64,000 bases of DNA from Periplaneta americana (GCF_040183065.1 NC_091120.1:75841208-75905207); one strand, 5' to 3'; counted from the stretch's first letter, positions 11,305 through 22,404 are shown. Numbers and translations: made by a program. The notes: generated by a model from the letters alone, not told the origin.

Positions 11305-11920
11305 GAATTATTTTGTGTAATTTTGTATTTTGTAAAATGTATATATTTATGGACTTAGAATATTCTTTAAAGCTGTTATGTAGGTAAATTACAAACTCTC
11401 TAGATTCCATTTGGAATTTTAAGCGTAGGCCAATTGTATGAGAATAAATTTCGTGAGAACTAAAATTAGATTTGTGAAGAAAATTATGCTATTGTAGCGT
11501 TTACATTTTTTTAGTATTATCCGTAGAAAAGAAGACAGAGAAGGATTTGATTAAATCATCAGCCCTAGGGTGGCCACAAGGATCCAGAATATAGAACAGT
11601 TATGTTTTTAAGTCGATTAATTAAAAAAATACTAAATTTTGGATTTGGAATGCGCTTGATACCAAAATGTCATAGTGACAAAATTACCTTTCTTGAAAAT
11701 ATAGATAATATTGAATGATATGTAAAGAGTCCCTAAGAATTTGTATTAAGATGTTTTGTATTTGAAAGACTAATATTTGGTAGGTAGACTGTGGAAGGGA
11801 ACCTCTCGCTCCAAATAGCATACCTTTGACGACCCACTGACTAACAGGTAAGTTATGTTTAGAAGAGAGAAAAGGTAGGCATGGTCATATATTCCTTGTT
11901 TTTCCTTGTTGACCTCGTCC
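11305..11920. other. AT-rich spacer
   Basis: No supported feature. Confidence 0.4.
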
Positions 11921-11922
11921 GC

Positions 11923-12172
11923 TTATGAGAGGTTTCTCTCAAAGCGGATGGTTGGATCTAATACCATGGCCTTATCCTTAACCCCGTCGATGGCTATGAT
12001 GTCCGCGCATCTGTTGGAATCTGCGGCCGAAATGCAGTGAACCTCTTCATGAACCTTCCAACCAAGGTGTTTTAGGACTTCTGCAATACTTGTCCTCACT
12101 CTATGATGTCTGTTGTTCCGTAGCAGCTCGCTTTTCCTGCAGAATCCCAATACGTGACCAATAACTGCAGAT
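11923..12172 (-). pseudogene. C-terminal fragment of a LINE with CCHC knuckle and RLE-like domain
   Basis: On the minus strand GHVLGFC (the H-x4-C half of a zinc knuckle) leads into RNNRHHRVRTSIAEVLKHLG, then VHEEVHC, then RCADIIAIDGVKDKAMVLDPT. The H..VR...A..L...G and ADIIA...(x)n..DPT pattern resembles the PD-(D/E)XK-type nuclease domain at the C terminus of R2/R4-class LINEs; that class assignment is inference. The first codon of the open frame is TTG, so it is not a real start. A related fragment lies at 61714-62290. Confidence 0.6.
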
Positions 12173-12179
12173 AGACATA

Positions 12180-12990
12180 CGGTATATTATATGAACACTA
12201 ATGTGGACTGCAGTCTGTAACAGGTTAAGTAGAACAAAAATATGATTAAGCAATCAGAGAACCTTGAGTGTGTTAATTTCGCGTAGTTCTTATGGTTATT
12301 AAATTTGGCCTATTGCTGTATTGATGCACTTATGAACATAAAGAAATTCCTAAAGTTATCGTAGTCGAGTTCATAAAATTTTGCTGTGAATACAAAGATT
12401 TCAGTTATTGCGCAGAATACAGCTTATACAGTTTACAAGACATCGTTGACTATTCCAAGCAGGCATATTATGCTTTCAGTTATAAACAGTTTGATATGCA
12501 GCCATGACCACAACCTTCTGTGTTCACGGACGCAGAACAAATTGAATATTGTGCCAGCTCTTCTCTGGAAATCCTTGACCGATTGGAAATGGACGATGAT
12601 TAAAGAAGTTCAACTGCAGTGCTACTGGGAGGAAATGAAGATAAGGAAATGTCGCAATATATTAGTCATTTCCGCTCTTCAGTTTAAGGTCATCCGAGTC
12701 CAGCTTCCTGAAAATGAACTGACCAACGTATACAACACGAGACCTACTCTCTGGAAAAAATGGCAGTCGAAAAATGAATTAAGTATATATCTGATGATAA
12801 TGGTGGACAAAGATGACAAAGGCAATAATATTGTTATTGTTGTTTAATTAAATTAAATACATGGAGCAATGACTCATGGAGAATCAAGGTCGACCAGCCG
12901 ACAGCTGGCATTATGTCCACTTATCTCAGCAGAGGTAAAAGATCATGCAACAAGTATTGGGATAACGTGTGATCAGAAAGATAATCTATC
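12180..12990. other. Spacer with possible decayed coding remnant
   Basis: A 153-codon open frame at 12386-12847 has no recognisable motif. Another frame around 12452-12700 reads as plausible protein between stops (for example TDAEQIEYCASSSLEILDRL), hinting at an old pseudogene of unknown family. Not assigned. Confidence 0.25.
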
Positions 12991-13170
12991 TCCTAGGCTT
13001 TAAGCTAGCTGAAGAAATCGGATTTCGCTACTCATTGTAGCTTCCCAAATTCATCATGATGCTGGGTGGACACCAATCCCATACAGTGGTCGAAATTTCG
13101 TGAGAACAATTCTTCCCCCACCAAGGACTCGAACCATCACTCATCCTGTATCGTCAGTTTCCAAACTGGG
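12990..13170 (-). mobile_element. Antisense tRNA-derived SINE, partial
   Basis: The minus strand carries the B-box match GGTTCGAGTCC (about 13127-13137) followed by a non-coding body. Ends and target-site duplication were not resolved. Confidence 0.4.
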
Positions 13171-13304
13171 GCTCGCGTAAAGTTCTGAGAGGGTTGCGAA
13201 ATGATTTACAAAATAAAACAAAGAACGCCCTATTAACATATACTTACTGTTTGTTCAAAAAATATAAACAACATTCAATACAATAAAAAAACGTTTCAGT
13301 AGTT

Positions 13305-13878
13305 ACACACTAAAGTCGTCATCATCATCGTCCTAACGAGTATTGGGCCTAATGGTCCGTTACGGTCTCAACCCATCTCTTCAAATGTCTTCCTAGTGTT
13401 CGCTTCCCTCTGGACAGTAGGTAGAAATGTGACGAGGAATGCGTGTCCTTTCCATTCTGTGAACATGTTGCTGCCAGTTAGTTCTGTAGCTATAGATGTA
13501 ATTCAAAATACAAAATATTTCAAGCTCTTGAAGAACATCTTCGTTCCTCTTATGGTCTAATCTAGTATAGCCAGCTGTTCTTTGCAGGAATTTCATCTCG
13601 TTGGCTACTATTCGGGTTTTATCTCAGACCTCACAACCATAAGTTAGTATTGGTATTGCCAATGTTTTATGAGCTTTAATCCTTGTATGTTTCTGCACTA
13701 GTGAGGGTTTAAACACTTTGTTGATGTCTGCCATTGCTCGGTTATAATTTAAAATTGTAGCAGATATGTCTATTTCATTTTCGTAACTAACAATATGTCC
13801 TAAATATTTAAATGAAGAAAATTGTTCAATAGGTTTATTATAAACACATATCTTGGTACGAACAGGACACACTAAAGT
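13305..13878 (-). mobile_element. RTE-like LINE fragment with 12-bp TSD
   Basis: Identical copies of ACACACTAAAGT (13305-13316 and 13867-13878) flank a 550-bp insert. On the minus strand it encodes the FKYLGHIVS block, then IPILTYGCEV, then MKFLQRTAGYTRLDHKRNED and an RMERTRIPRH block, i.e. the post-polymerase C terminus of an RTE-type protein in two frames. It ends in a short ATGATGATGACG tail typical of RTE elements. It is a 5'-truncated dead copy. Confidence 0.9.
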
Positions 13879-13879
13879 A

Positions 13880-14300
13880 AAAAAAAAATATTTTTATAAG
13901 TAACTTTCATTGTATGGTGGGTAATAAAAAATTCCATTTCATGTTTTTGTGACTGATTTTATTTCACTAACTCTATCTGATTTATGTGGACTGACTGTTA
14001 CATCACATGGCTTCCCTTAGACCTGGGATGCAAAACTTGCTCCAATTGTTGCACACGTCACAAGCCGGAACACGTGACTCATCCCCTTCCTTTCACTCCC
14101 ACACGTCGTTGGATATGGCAGGAGGAGAAAAAATATGTATTCAGTGTGCTTGCAGGAGTCACAGATACGTAATTCAAGGCCGAGGGATTGTGGACGGGGA
14201 ATAAACTCTTTCCCTATACTTCCACCCCTCTCTTCCCCAGTTCTGCGTCTCTGTCTTAGATTTTATGACCTGTTCTAGCTTCACAAAATTCAAATGTATT
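13880..14300. other. Spacer, nothing recognised
   Basis: The section 13980-14220 is richer in G+C with two overlapping short open frames but no motif or splice signal that supports a gene. Confidence 0.35.
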
Positions 14301-14835
14301 TCAGTTGATCACCTCAAACACTTCATTGGTCTGTCCAAACTCCGTCTTTGTGTTGGTCTTTAGTTGTAGAATTGGAGTGAATTTCGTTGTGGTTACATCC
14401 TTAATAAATGTTCATACCAATTGAATCTACATTTTTGTGTTATTTTCCCTTATCCTTGTAAGTTTGAACCATAGTGAACAGCTTAACTTACATGGTCTAA
14501 GAGGCTATTGCCAACCAATGGTTTTAAGTAATCTCATCTCTGCAGCATCTATTTGTTTTAGATGTTTATTAGTATTTGTTCAAATTTCTGAACCATAAGT
14601 TAGTAGTGCAAATTATATCGTCAAGTCAATTTTAATACCATCTCTGTGTAATATTGTCAATAATGTGTTTCAGTATTATATTTGTCAATTTTTGTACTAC
14701 CTTAATTGTCTTATCTATGTCTGTTAATTGTTATGTAATTATGAGATGATACAACCAAGATAGCTGAAACTGAGAACTTGTCTTTTTGCTATCTATTCTA
14801 CTTCTAATTTGGTTCTTAAATGTGAGTCAAGTACA
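14300..14835 (-). pseudogene. RTE-like LINE fragment, heavily decayed
   Basis: Minus-strand translation in shifting frames recovers a LTYGSE.WT.T.KHL..I-type block (about 14560-14620), RCCRDEITKNHWL (a decayed AAEMRLLK..G block) and a DRPMK C-terminal block. Order and spacing match the RTE proteins at 13305 and 43754. Many stops and frameshifts. Confidence 0.55.
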
Positions 14836-15016
14836 CAGCTGACAAATATCTGCAGGAAAATCTTAATGCCCTTCAATGGAAAACATTCTGTTGAAGAGGT
14901 TACATTTGTTATAAATATAGGTATAAACTTATAATTTTTATAAAAAATTGCTATTTAAAAATAAACATTATATGGATAGTGGATAAAATGTTACATGTAA
15001 CTAGTTGTAGGGCCTA

Positions 15017-15195
15017 TGTGCATTATTATCGTTCCGTCTCCAATTAGAACTGTTGCCTCTATAGAATTCTCGGCTGACCTACATCTCTTCCTTTTGGAAA
15101 ATATTGGAAAGCTATCTTCGGGAAGCGCTCTTCCTCCATCCTATCTAGGTGATGCATCCATTTACTTTGACTATTACACTTTTACTACGTCACAC
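15017..15195 (-). pseudogene. RTE-like LINE 3' end fragment
   Basis: The minus strand reads WMHHLDRMEEERFPKIAFQY, then PKGRDVGQPR, then W.QQF and a stop. This parallels the end of the 617-codon RTE at 43806 (RWMEHLERMEDHRIP, KKAFQYAPRGRRNVGRPR, REQF). A short GAACGATAATAAT tail follows. Confidence 0.65.
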
Positions 15196-15199
15196 TACT

Positions 15200-15670
15200 T
15201 TTGACCAATAAGACGGCACGAAAGGACGTCTTTCAACTAATCATGGCTGCTAATCGCACAATTTTATCGCGTCCCCAGCATTTGTTTAATTTTATCGCGT
15301 CCCTAGCATTTGTTTATTTTTATCACTACCCTAGCATTTGTTTCTTTGTTTACCAACATTTCAAACTACACAGGTCTGGACGTCAAAAAACAGAAAATTA
15401 CAAACCACTCCAGTCGATGCACATCACTTTCAAATATGACTCACATTGGCATTCAAGAACAAGAATTAATAAAGATCACTGGTCATATCTATGCATCTTC
15501 CCTGAAACCCTATTTACAACTTAAATGAAGAGCACCATTCGGAAATCCTGAACAAGTTGAGGGATACACCATGTACATCAACGAGTTCACTTCTTTTACG
15601 CACACTCCAATATAACACTAACTGAACCAACAACCAGTAAAACATTCAAATTTGAAAATTGTATCTACTT
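15200..15670. other. Spacer with short direct repeat
   Basis: The block TTTATCGCGTCCC.AGCATTTGTTTA is repeated at about 15264, 15292 and (partly) 15317. No coding assignment for the 107-codon frame at 15201-15524. Confidence 0.4.
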
Positions 15671-15675
15671 TCAAT

Positions 15676-15932
15676 AATTGAAGCGTCGGCTGGAACAACG
15701 TTATAAGTTATATTTGGTAAAATTTACAGGAGCTGCAAAAATGTGTACGCGTTCAACGTTGTTCTTATGGGGGTAGCAAACTTTTGAGTGCACAAATTTC
15801 ACGTACTGCATTGATGGACAGTTGCAAGACAAGGAGTATAGCAAGGTAACATGACATACAACATTATTACACGAAAACACGCCGAATGAAAATTTTGTAA
15901 CTTACAACGTTGTTCCAGCCAACACTTTAATT
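15676..15932. mobile_element. MITE with about 34-bp TIRs
   Basis: AATTGAAGCGTCGGCTGGAAC at the left and its diverged mirror (GTTCCAGCCAACACTTTAATT) at the right pair over about 34 bases, including CAACGTT..AAGTTA. The 257-bp element has no coding capacity. Class not determined. Confidence 0.7.
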
Positions 15933-15934
15933 CT

Positions 15935-16485
15935 CCTTTTTAAAATTATTATTGTTTATTTTTTATTTCATTGTCGTTAATTAAAATGTTTCTTGGTTAT
16001 TTCATCATCCCTCATTAAAACTTTTAACACTCGTTTATATTATTTAGGTTATGTTATAGCTTCTGCTATATGATATTATGAATAATCACGTATGAGAGAT
16101 TGTTTAATACTGAGATTTATTGAAAATCATCTGTCAAGTGACATTGATTACTGGGATCGGGATAATTGAAGTGGAATAAAACTGTTTTAATAAAAATGAA
16201 ACTGAATCAACAAAGCCTTCTTGACCAATAACCGTACACAGAGTTCAATGAAGATTCCATAGTTGGCACAACTGATAAGAAAACAGCTAGTCATAACACA
16301 CTACTGCCATCTACTAGCGTAATATTTATAATGTTGAGATGGTACAAATTTGAAGACAGTTTTGTATTTTCGTAAGTCAATTAATATTTTATTACTTCTA
16401 ATCTTTATACACTTTCCTCTAATCGTGTAATAGTCAATTAAATCCCACTCGAGTTTTGATTTCTCTAGATAAATCAAAACCTCTA
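15935..16485. other. AT-rich spacer
   Basis: No supported feature. Confidence 0.4.
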
Positions 16486-16489
16486 GTGA

Positions 16490-16940
16490 GATTACTGTTG
16501 ATAATCCTTCACGAGTTCATTTAATTCTTCTATATGAAGTTCATTTCTTCTCTCTTCATTTCCCCTATATTCTAGTCGTGTAATTATTGATCGCAGAAAC
16601 CATATCTCAGAGGCTTCAAGCCGTCTTTTGTCTTCTTTTGTTAATATCCATGTTTCTACGTGGTATAGGAGTATTGGTAATGCAACTGATTTATACAACT
16701 TTGATGTTAGTATCTTTTCTTACTTTGTTTCCTAAGGATCTCCTTAAAGTTCCACATATCCATTGATATTTATGTAGCTTTTCTTCCATGTCTATTTTGT
16801 TCTGATAAGATATTCTGCAGCCTAAATATTTAAAATCACTTACTTACTCAATAATTTCTGAATCTATTACAATTTTTTATCTTTTATGTTGTTTACCTTT
16901 AAAGGCCATTGTCTTTGTTTTTGGATTTGATATTGTTAAT
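16490..16940 (-). pseudogene. RTE-like LINE fragment
   Basis: Minus-strand frames carry PKTKTMAFKGKQHKR, then IVIDSEIIE, FKYLGCRISYQNKIDMEEKL and RRSLGNKV, then SVALPILLYHVETWILTKED and RRLEASEIWFLRSI. These align in order with residues about 433-545 of the RTE protein at 43806-45659, with stops and frameshifts, so it is a relative of that element. Confidence 0.75.
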
Positions 16941-16971
16941 ATAAGGGCACAGTATATCAGTTATTCATAAC

Positions 16972-18080
16972 TTCAAAAAGGTATATGACTTTATTAAGAG
17001 AAACATTTTGTATAATATTCTTATTCACTTTGATATTCCAAAGAAACTAGTTCGATTAATTAAAATGTGTCTGGGAAACATACAGTAGAGACTTCGTATA
17101 GTCCAGTTTCTGTCTGGCGCTTTTACAATTCACTGGTGGGGCTAAAGCAAGGAGATGCACTATCATCTTTACTTTTTAACTTTGATCTAGATTTTTTCAT
17201 TAGGAAAGTCCAGAAAAATGGAGGAAAACAGAGAACGTTTGGAATTGAACGGGTTACATTAGCTCTTTGTTTATGCGGATGATGTGAATATGTTAGGAGA
17301 AAATCCACGAATTATTAGGAAAAACGGGAATTTTACTTAAAACAAGTAATGAGATTGGTTTGGAAGTAAATCCCGAAAAGACAAAGTACATGATTATGTC
17401 TCGTGACCAGAACATAGTACGAAATGGAAATATAAAAATTGGAAATTTATTATTTCATAAGGTGGAACAATTCGAATATCTTGGAGCAACAGTAACAAAT
17501 ATAAATAACACTCGAGAGGAAATTAAACTCTGTATAAATATGAGAAATGCTTACTATTATTTAGTTGAGAAGCTTTTGTCATTCAGTCTGCTCTCAAAAA
17601 GCTGAAAGTTACAATTTATAAAACAGTTATTATATTACCGATTATTCTGTATGGTTATGAAACTTGGACTATCACTTTGACGGAGGAACAGAGCTTAAGG
17701 ATGTTCGAGAATAAGGTGCTTAGGAAAATATTTGGGGCTAAGAGGAATGAAGTTACAGGAGATTTGAGAAAATTACACACCGCAGAACTGCACACATTAT
17801 ATTCTTCACCTAAAATAATTAGGAGTATTAAATCCACGTAGCTCGTATGGGGAAATCCAGAAATAAGTATGCGCGTTAGTTGGAAAACTTGAAGAAAAAA
17901 AGACCTTAGGAGAGGCCAAGACTAGATGGGAGGATAATTTTAAAATGTATTTGAGGGAGGTTGAATATGATGTTAGGAACTGGATTAATCTTGCTCAGGA
18001 TAGGGATCGATGGCGGGCTTATGTGAGGGCGGTAATGAACTTCCGGGTTCCTCTAAAAGCCATTTGTAAGTAAGTTACAT
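16972..18080 (+). mobile_element. GTAA-tailed LINE, longest copy (copy 4)
   Basis: The copy begins inside the reverse-transcriptase palm (a decayed AYD..KRE block), continues through the PKKLVRLIKMCL block (about 17038) and GLKQGDALSSLLFNF (about 17139), then keeps the catalytic YADD at 17272-17283, and continues through LEVNPEKTK, FEYLGATVTN and the GRPR-type tail to 18055. Several frameshifts and stops (for example near 17095 and 17840) make it non-functional. A GTAA tail ends it. Endonuclease and N terminus are missing. Confidence 0.85.
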
Positions 18081-18540
18081 AAATAACTTTTATATATTGA
18101 AGCAATTGATCAACAATGATCTCGAATATATACGTAAATGTTCGGATTTTAAGAGAGTTGAGGTTTGCACTTAAATGGGGATGGTGAATTCTATATATGA
18201 GATTAGGAATTTTATTGCGGCCATTAAATCATTACAAATGTAATGAATTCCCACCATATGAATAATTTATTAGACATATTATGTAAGCCTGTATGTACAG
18301 TAAGTGGTGAGTAAATGTGATAAGATCCACAAGTCACTTTTACATATTAATAATAGCTTATACCGGATAAGATTGCTTGCTCTTAATTCTAAAACTTGTA
18401 CTTTTCTGTCGGACATAGACTTTGTTCTGGTGTGATCGTCGGACTTACTTGCTCCTTCAATCGTGTGATTTTTATTATGAACTTTATGCCCGAAGTTGTT
18501 GATCTATGACATGCCTGTTGGTATTGGGAGGAGAAAATTA
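18080..18540. other. Upstream region of the small gene
   Basis: AT-rich and repeat-poor, becoming richer in G+C from 18500 (GGGGTGGGGACGGGG just before the TATA box). It is the likely proximal regulatory region of the gene at 18796. No binding site is claimed. Confidence 0.4.
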
Positions 18541-18600
18541 GGGGTGGGGACGGGGTATATATACGCACGATATGTCCTTCCTAGTTACTCATTGTTATCA
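18541..18600 (+). promoter_or_regulatory. Core promoter of the 73-codon gene
   Basis: A G-rich stretch (18541-18555) is followed by TATATATA at 18556-18563. About 30-35 bases downstream lies TACTCATTG (18585-18593), close to the insect initiator TCAKTY, which puts the transcription start near 18586-18591. Position, order and distance to the reading frame are those of a focused pol II promoter. Inferred from sequence only. Confidence 0.55.
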
Positions 18601-18602
18601 TC

Positions 18603-18644
18603 ATGCTGTTTCACTTCACATCTGATTCATTTTCACATCTTTAA
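18603..18644 (+). CDS. Upstream ORF in the 5' leader (13 codons)
   Basis: An ATG lies only about 12-17 bases after the predicted transcription start and opens a 13-codon frame ending in TAA. It would be the first AUG of the transcript. A uORF so close to the cap is often skipped by leaky scanning; it could modulate translation of the main frame. Whether it is translated cannot be told from sequence. Confidence 0.3.
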   Translation: MLFHFTSDSFSHL

Positions 18645-18795
18645 TCATCATTACTCATCACAAAAAACATAACACATCTCAATCAAGTAACGTCATTAAA
18701 TACATATTTTCAAGAAACAAACATCACTACACAACGTCCGAGTTGTAAGAAGAAAACTTTCGTGCATTCTTGAGTAGTAATTAAATAAAGCAAAG

Positions 18796-19017
18796 ATGCT
18801 GATTGGATCATCCTCACGTTACATCGCTGGGCGCAGCGCCGTCCAAACTGTTTACTGGCGCACTACATCCGACGAGCAGGGAGTGAAGATGTTCAAGCAT
18901 GGTCGAGTCTTGAAATTCATGAAAGACGCAGAAGATAAGCAGACTTCTTCCCAGCCACCTGCTCGCTACAGCAAGGACTACATGTGCTCCGGTCTGCAGA
19001 AGAAAGATGCCGCTTAG
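18796..19017 (+). CDS. Small protein of unknown function, 73 codons, complete in one exon
   Basis: The frame starts at ATG 18796 with A at -3 (CAAAGATG) and ends at TAG 19015-19017. Third codon positions are rich in G and C (GCC, CTG, CAG, AAG, TAC, TTC), in sharp contrast to the AT-rich surroundings, which suggests selection. The protein is basic and soluble, without signal peptide or membrane segment. It has an N-terminal Ser/Gly/Arg part, a central VKMFKHGRVLKFMKDAEDKQ helix-like stretch (residues about 31-49) and a polar Ser/Pro/Lys C terminus with a single Cys. The stop codon is followed directly by GTAAGTG, a strong splice donor, so the coding exon ends exactly at the stop. I do not recognise the family. 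Confidence 0.72.
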   Translation: MLIGSSSRYIAGRSAVQTVYWRTTSDEQGVKMFKHGRVLKFMKDAEDKQTSSQPPARYSKDYMCSGLQKKDAA

Positions 19018-19024
19018 GTAAGTG
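19015..19024 (+). other. 5' splice donor overlapping the stop codon
   Basis: TAG followed by GTAAGTG matches the donor consensus (AG followed by GTAAGT). The last exon base is the G of the stop codon. It predicts a 3' UTR intron; because the junction is at the stop, nonsense-mediated decay would not be triggered. Possible acceptors are at 19512 (poly-T tract, then ATGTAG) and 26721 (TTTTCTTTTTTCAG). Confidence 0.6.
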
Positions 19025-20286
19025 AATTCATGCTTACGGATATTAATAAAAGGATAGTTGGTGGTGTCCTTGCAAGGAATCTTTCATTACGTAGAGTAAC
19101 TACCTTCGTTTATATCGAGTAAAAATTATGAAAAATATGTTATATGTTTTAATTTCTGTGTGGAACAGATTTGTTATATCTCCACATTTGTCTTAATATT
19201 TGTTTGAACATATGTTATAAGGAAAGGTAATTTTTTAAAATTAATGTACTTTTTTCCTAAGCTGTGCTCGTGCAGTTGTTCCACCTTTGCACCGCGATGG
19301 CGTTATGACGTATCTTAACTGATCTGGGAGTGCGGTTAGTTGATTGGGCGTTATTTTGCACTTTACGAGGTAGATAATATTAGAAGGGGATTTGAGGGGG
19401 CCGTTCGGTTAGCTTAGCTTAGATTAACTTAGGTTAGTTTTGGTTAGGTCAAGTTAGTGTAGGTGAACTAGGTTACCATCGATATATTTATTTTATGTTT
19501 TTTTTTATGTAGGGTGGGATATATTTGAATTTCGTATAGAGAAATTAGAATTATTTCAACAAATAATTTGTGTCAGAATGTTATGTACTTGAAATTGGTT
19601 TGAGAGTGAAAATACGCATTTGCGGGCAAAAAAATTGTGTTTTCAAAATCGGGCGAAAATTCGGCGGTTTTTTTCGATTTTTTTTTTTCGTCCAGAAATA
19701 GACGAGGTATTTAATCTAAATAATTACCAGGTAAAAATGTGTTTCAATTAGTCTTTTACGTCGCACAGTTATTCCCATCTTTCTCATTAGTTGATTTATT
19801 CGTATTTTGTGTGTTAGAATTTTCCGTACCAATAGTCAACCAAAATATGTCATTAAACATTTTATAACTTAAGGCAAACATTTTAGTTGTTTTGTAATAA
19901 ATGTAATGATCTTCTATCATATTCGTATTATCTAACCGTGTGAAAATAACCTGTCTTAGAAAAGGACACTTAATTACCTTCATTAGTGTTTCATGTCGTT
20001 TGTATATTGGAACTTTCACAGTTTTGGAAATACTATTACTCGTACATATGTAACTTCAGGATGTAATTATATTATTTTTTTTATGCATAACTTCAAATTT
20101 ATTGTTCGAAAGGTAATTTCTCTCTCCTCATACAATATTATTTACTAGGTAGCAAATTGTAGTAATTTTTACGTTCTATAATTACACACTCCAAAATAAT
20201 ATTTAAATAATGTTAATTTAAATTTCAGTATCCATTAATTATGAATTTAAAAATATGAAATATTTACCAAAATAATTGTTGGACAA
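19025..20286. other. Putative 3' UTR intron or spliced UTR, repeat-poor part
   Basis: AT-rich sequence. A degenerate run of TTAGG/TTAGC-like pentamers occupies 19406-19473, followed by a good splice acceptor ending at 19512. If that acceptor is used, sequence from 19513 to an AATAAA near 20522 could be the 3' UTR. The minus-strand 87-codon frame at 19756-20019 has no motif. Confidence 0.35.
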
Positions 20287-20421
20287 TACAGTGGAATCTA
20301 GTTGGTATGTTCCACATTACAGCATTTTCTGTATAAGACGTCTATTTGTGGAAGTTTTCCTGTTTATGACGTTTAAATTCCTTTCATCCCTAGTGAAACG
20401 TGTTAATGAGATTCTACAGTA
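20287..20421. mobile_element. Short MITE, 135 bp
   Basis: TACAGTGGAATCTAGTT at the left and AATGAGATTCTACAGTA at the right are imperfect inverted partners, TA-flanked. Similar ends occur in pogo/Tc1-type MITEs. No coding capacity. Confidence 0.5.
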
Positions 20422-20424
20422 CAA

Positions 20425-21905
20425 AATTCGAACACGTTAGACATTTTATTTTGAAGAAATTGATTAACTACTGCAAATTATAGGCCTTAACTTTAAAATG
20501 AACTATATTTTACAAGAATAATAAAGAAGAGAACGATGTTTTTTTTTTCTGTGAGATTATAGGATTTCCCACAATTGATATAAAATAAGATTAGATGAAA
20601 ATGTATATTTTGAAAGTTTATATTTAATCCAATTTTTCCTTCAATCAAAGTAATTGGTTAAGAGTACATGTGAGGTCTTAATATCTATTGTGAGTTTTCT
20701 ATATAATTATTATTTGTTGTTAGGATCATACTCTGTGTTTCATCAAACCCACGGAAGCCCAATCTTTTGCCAGTTCAGCGTCTTACAAAAACACGAAATA
20801 CATTTCTCTAGTTAAAGCTTGAGGAGTACGAAATATTCAATGTATAGTTCCTATTTATAAAATAGAAAGTAACTTATATTATTATTGTTTGTTAATAACT
20901 TATATAGTTATATAATAAACGTTGCATAACATGAGAAGAAGTTGCACTATAACTTTGGAAGCATACTGATGAAAATCTACAATACACAAAATGTAGGCTT
21001 TAATCCATTTCATATAAATTTTAATTACTCGTCATTTAGTATGGTCTATAAATATAGATTTATCACTTCAGCTAAGTCCTAAGAATTCGTGAAATTTTAC
21101 CTAGTCTACAGTATTTAAATAAGACAATTATCTCTTCGCGTATTTCTTGTAAACCTGGTAAGTCACTTCACCTACATCCCATAGAATCGAAAATTACATA
21201 GGCTGTGTATCTGCGTCCTAGGAACTTTAGAATTGTTACTTAATCTATTTGATAAAAACTAAAAATTTATATCTTAAATTTCATTCTAAAAACTCGCAAA
21301 TTGTTTTCACTTCACTTGCGTATTGAAAACTGAAAAGGTATTGTCTTATCTATTCACTTAAATACTCTGCATATTTCATGCTTTTCCGACAAACTTACAT
21401 AATGTAACATAGCAGAAACATAACTTTTTAAATGATAAAAATCAGAACCAACTTAACACTAACCGTATTTGTGGCACAATATGTTCAATTGTTTTTTAAT
21501 GAAATATTAATTATGATTTCCTAGAGAGTCACAGAGGTTAGGAGGTTAAGGAAAACACTGATAGCTTTCTGACTCGAGGTATAAAAATTACTGCCCTCAT
21601 TGTGTGATATATGTTGTGCGATATTAAAATAATCGCTAGATAAGTGAGAAGTTACAAATAGTACGGTCAAAATGTCCTCACGAAGATAAAAGACATTATA
21701 TTTATGGTTGAATGTGCGTAAGATATTTTATCATAACCGTTGTGGCATATATATCTGAGTTTCTTCATACGCAGAATTTCTGAAATGACACTCTTCTTTT
21801 GTATTGTAACTTTATTTATTATACATTGAATATTGATCTTTGATCCTTTCTGTCGTGAAAGAACATGAGGTCACCTTCAGAATTATATAATTAAATCGGT
21901 TATCA
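20425..21905. other. AT-rich spacer with one interspersed repeat
   Basis: Holds the 20711-20871 repeat that recurs at 30911. Otherwise nothing is supported. Confidence 0.4.
20711..20871 (+). repeat. Interspersed repeat, copy 1 (pair with 30911)
   Basis: It shares TTGTTGTTAGGAT.ATACTCTG, CATCAAACCCA.GGAA.CCCA and GAGTACGAAATATTCA.. with 30911-31096. Both are in the same orientation. No frame, no TIR; family unknown. Confidence 0.75.
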
Positions 21906-21910
21906 GCTAC

Positions 21911-21957
<47 letters not shown>

Positions 21958-22090
21958 CAATGGTCAATTGTGTAGGCCTATGTATATATCCAATGCCTAC
22001 CTACTTCAATTTCCGTGATTCGGGTTCCGCATATTGCGGATAGATGGCAGGACTGTGACCCATTTTCTAGTTGTACATCATTTCGGCCAC

Positions 22091-22144
<54 letters not shown>

Positions 22145-22152
22145 GTAGTTAC

Positions 22153-22208
<56 letters not shown>
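21911..22208. repeat. Two ATA/TTA microsatellites
   Basis: (ATA)n occupies 21911-21953 and (TTA)n 22092-22206, with one interruption near 22145. Long poly-Tyr and poly-Ile frames across it are artefacts. Confidence 0.95.
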
Positions 22209-22209
<1 letters not shown>

Positions 22210-22403
22210 GAAAACGAAACATAAAATTTGACGGAAATGTAATTTTTTTACATTAATAAAATTACAGTATTTTTGCTGGTAAGTGTTAGCGTATTACTAC
22301 AGACATAACTGGATGCTAGTACATAGATTTAATTATTAATAGTTGTTCTCTGAAAATTGGAATACTGGATGTGAATTTTACATATTTATTCTTATTATTT
22401 CGG

Positions 22404-22404
22404 A

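Noticed and set aside
12386..12847. 153-codon frame as a gene
   Set aside because: No recognisable domain; another frame in the same place looks more protein-like but is broken by stops, so only an old remnant can be suspected.
22015..22231. Long poly-Tyr and poly-Ile reading frames
   Set aside because: They are translations of TTA microsatellites. The same applies to frames over 7559-8073, 8391-8645, 29842-30123, 41312-41752, 60174-60383 and 63563-63929.
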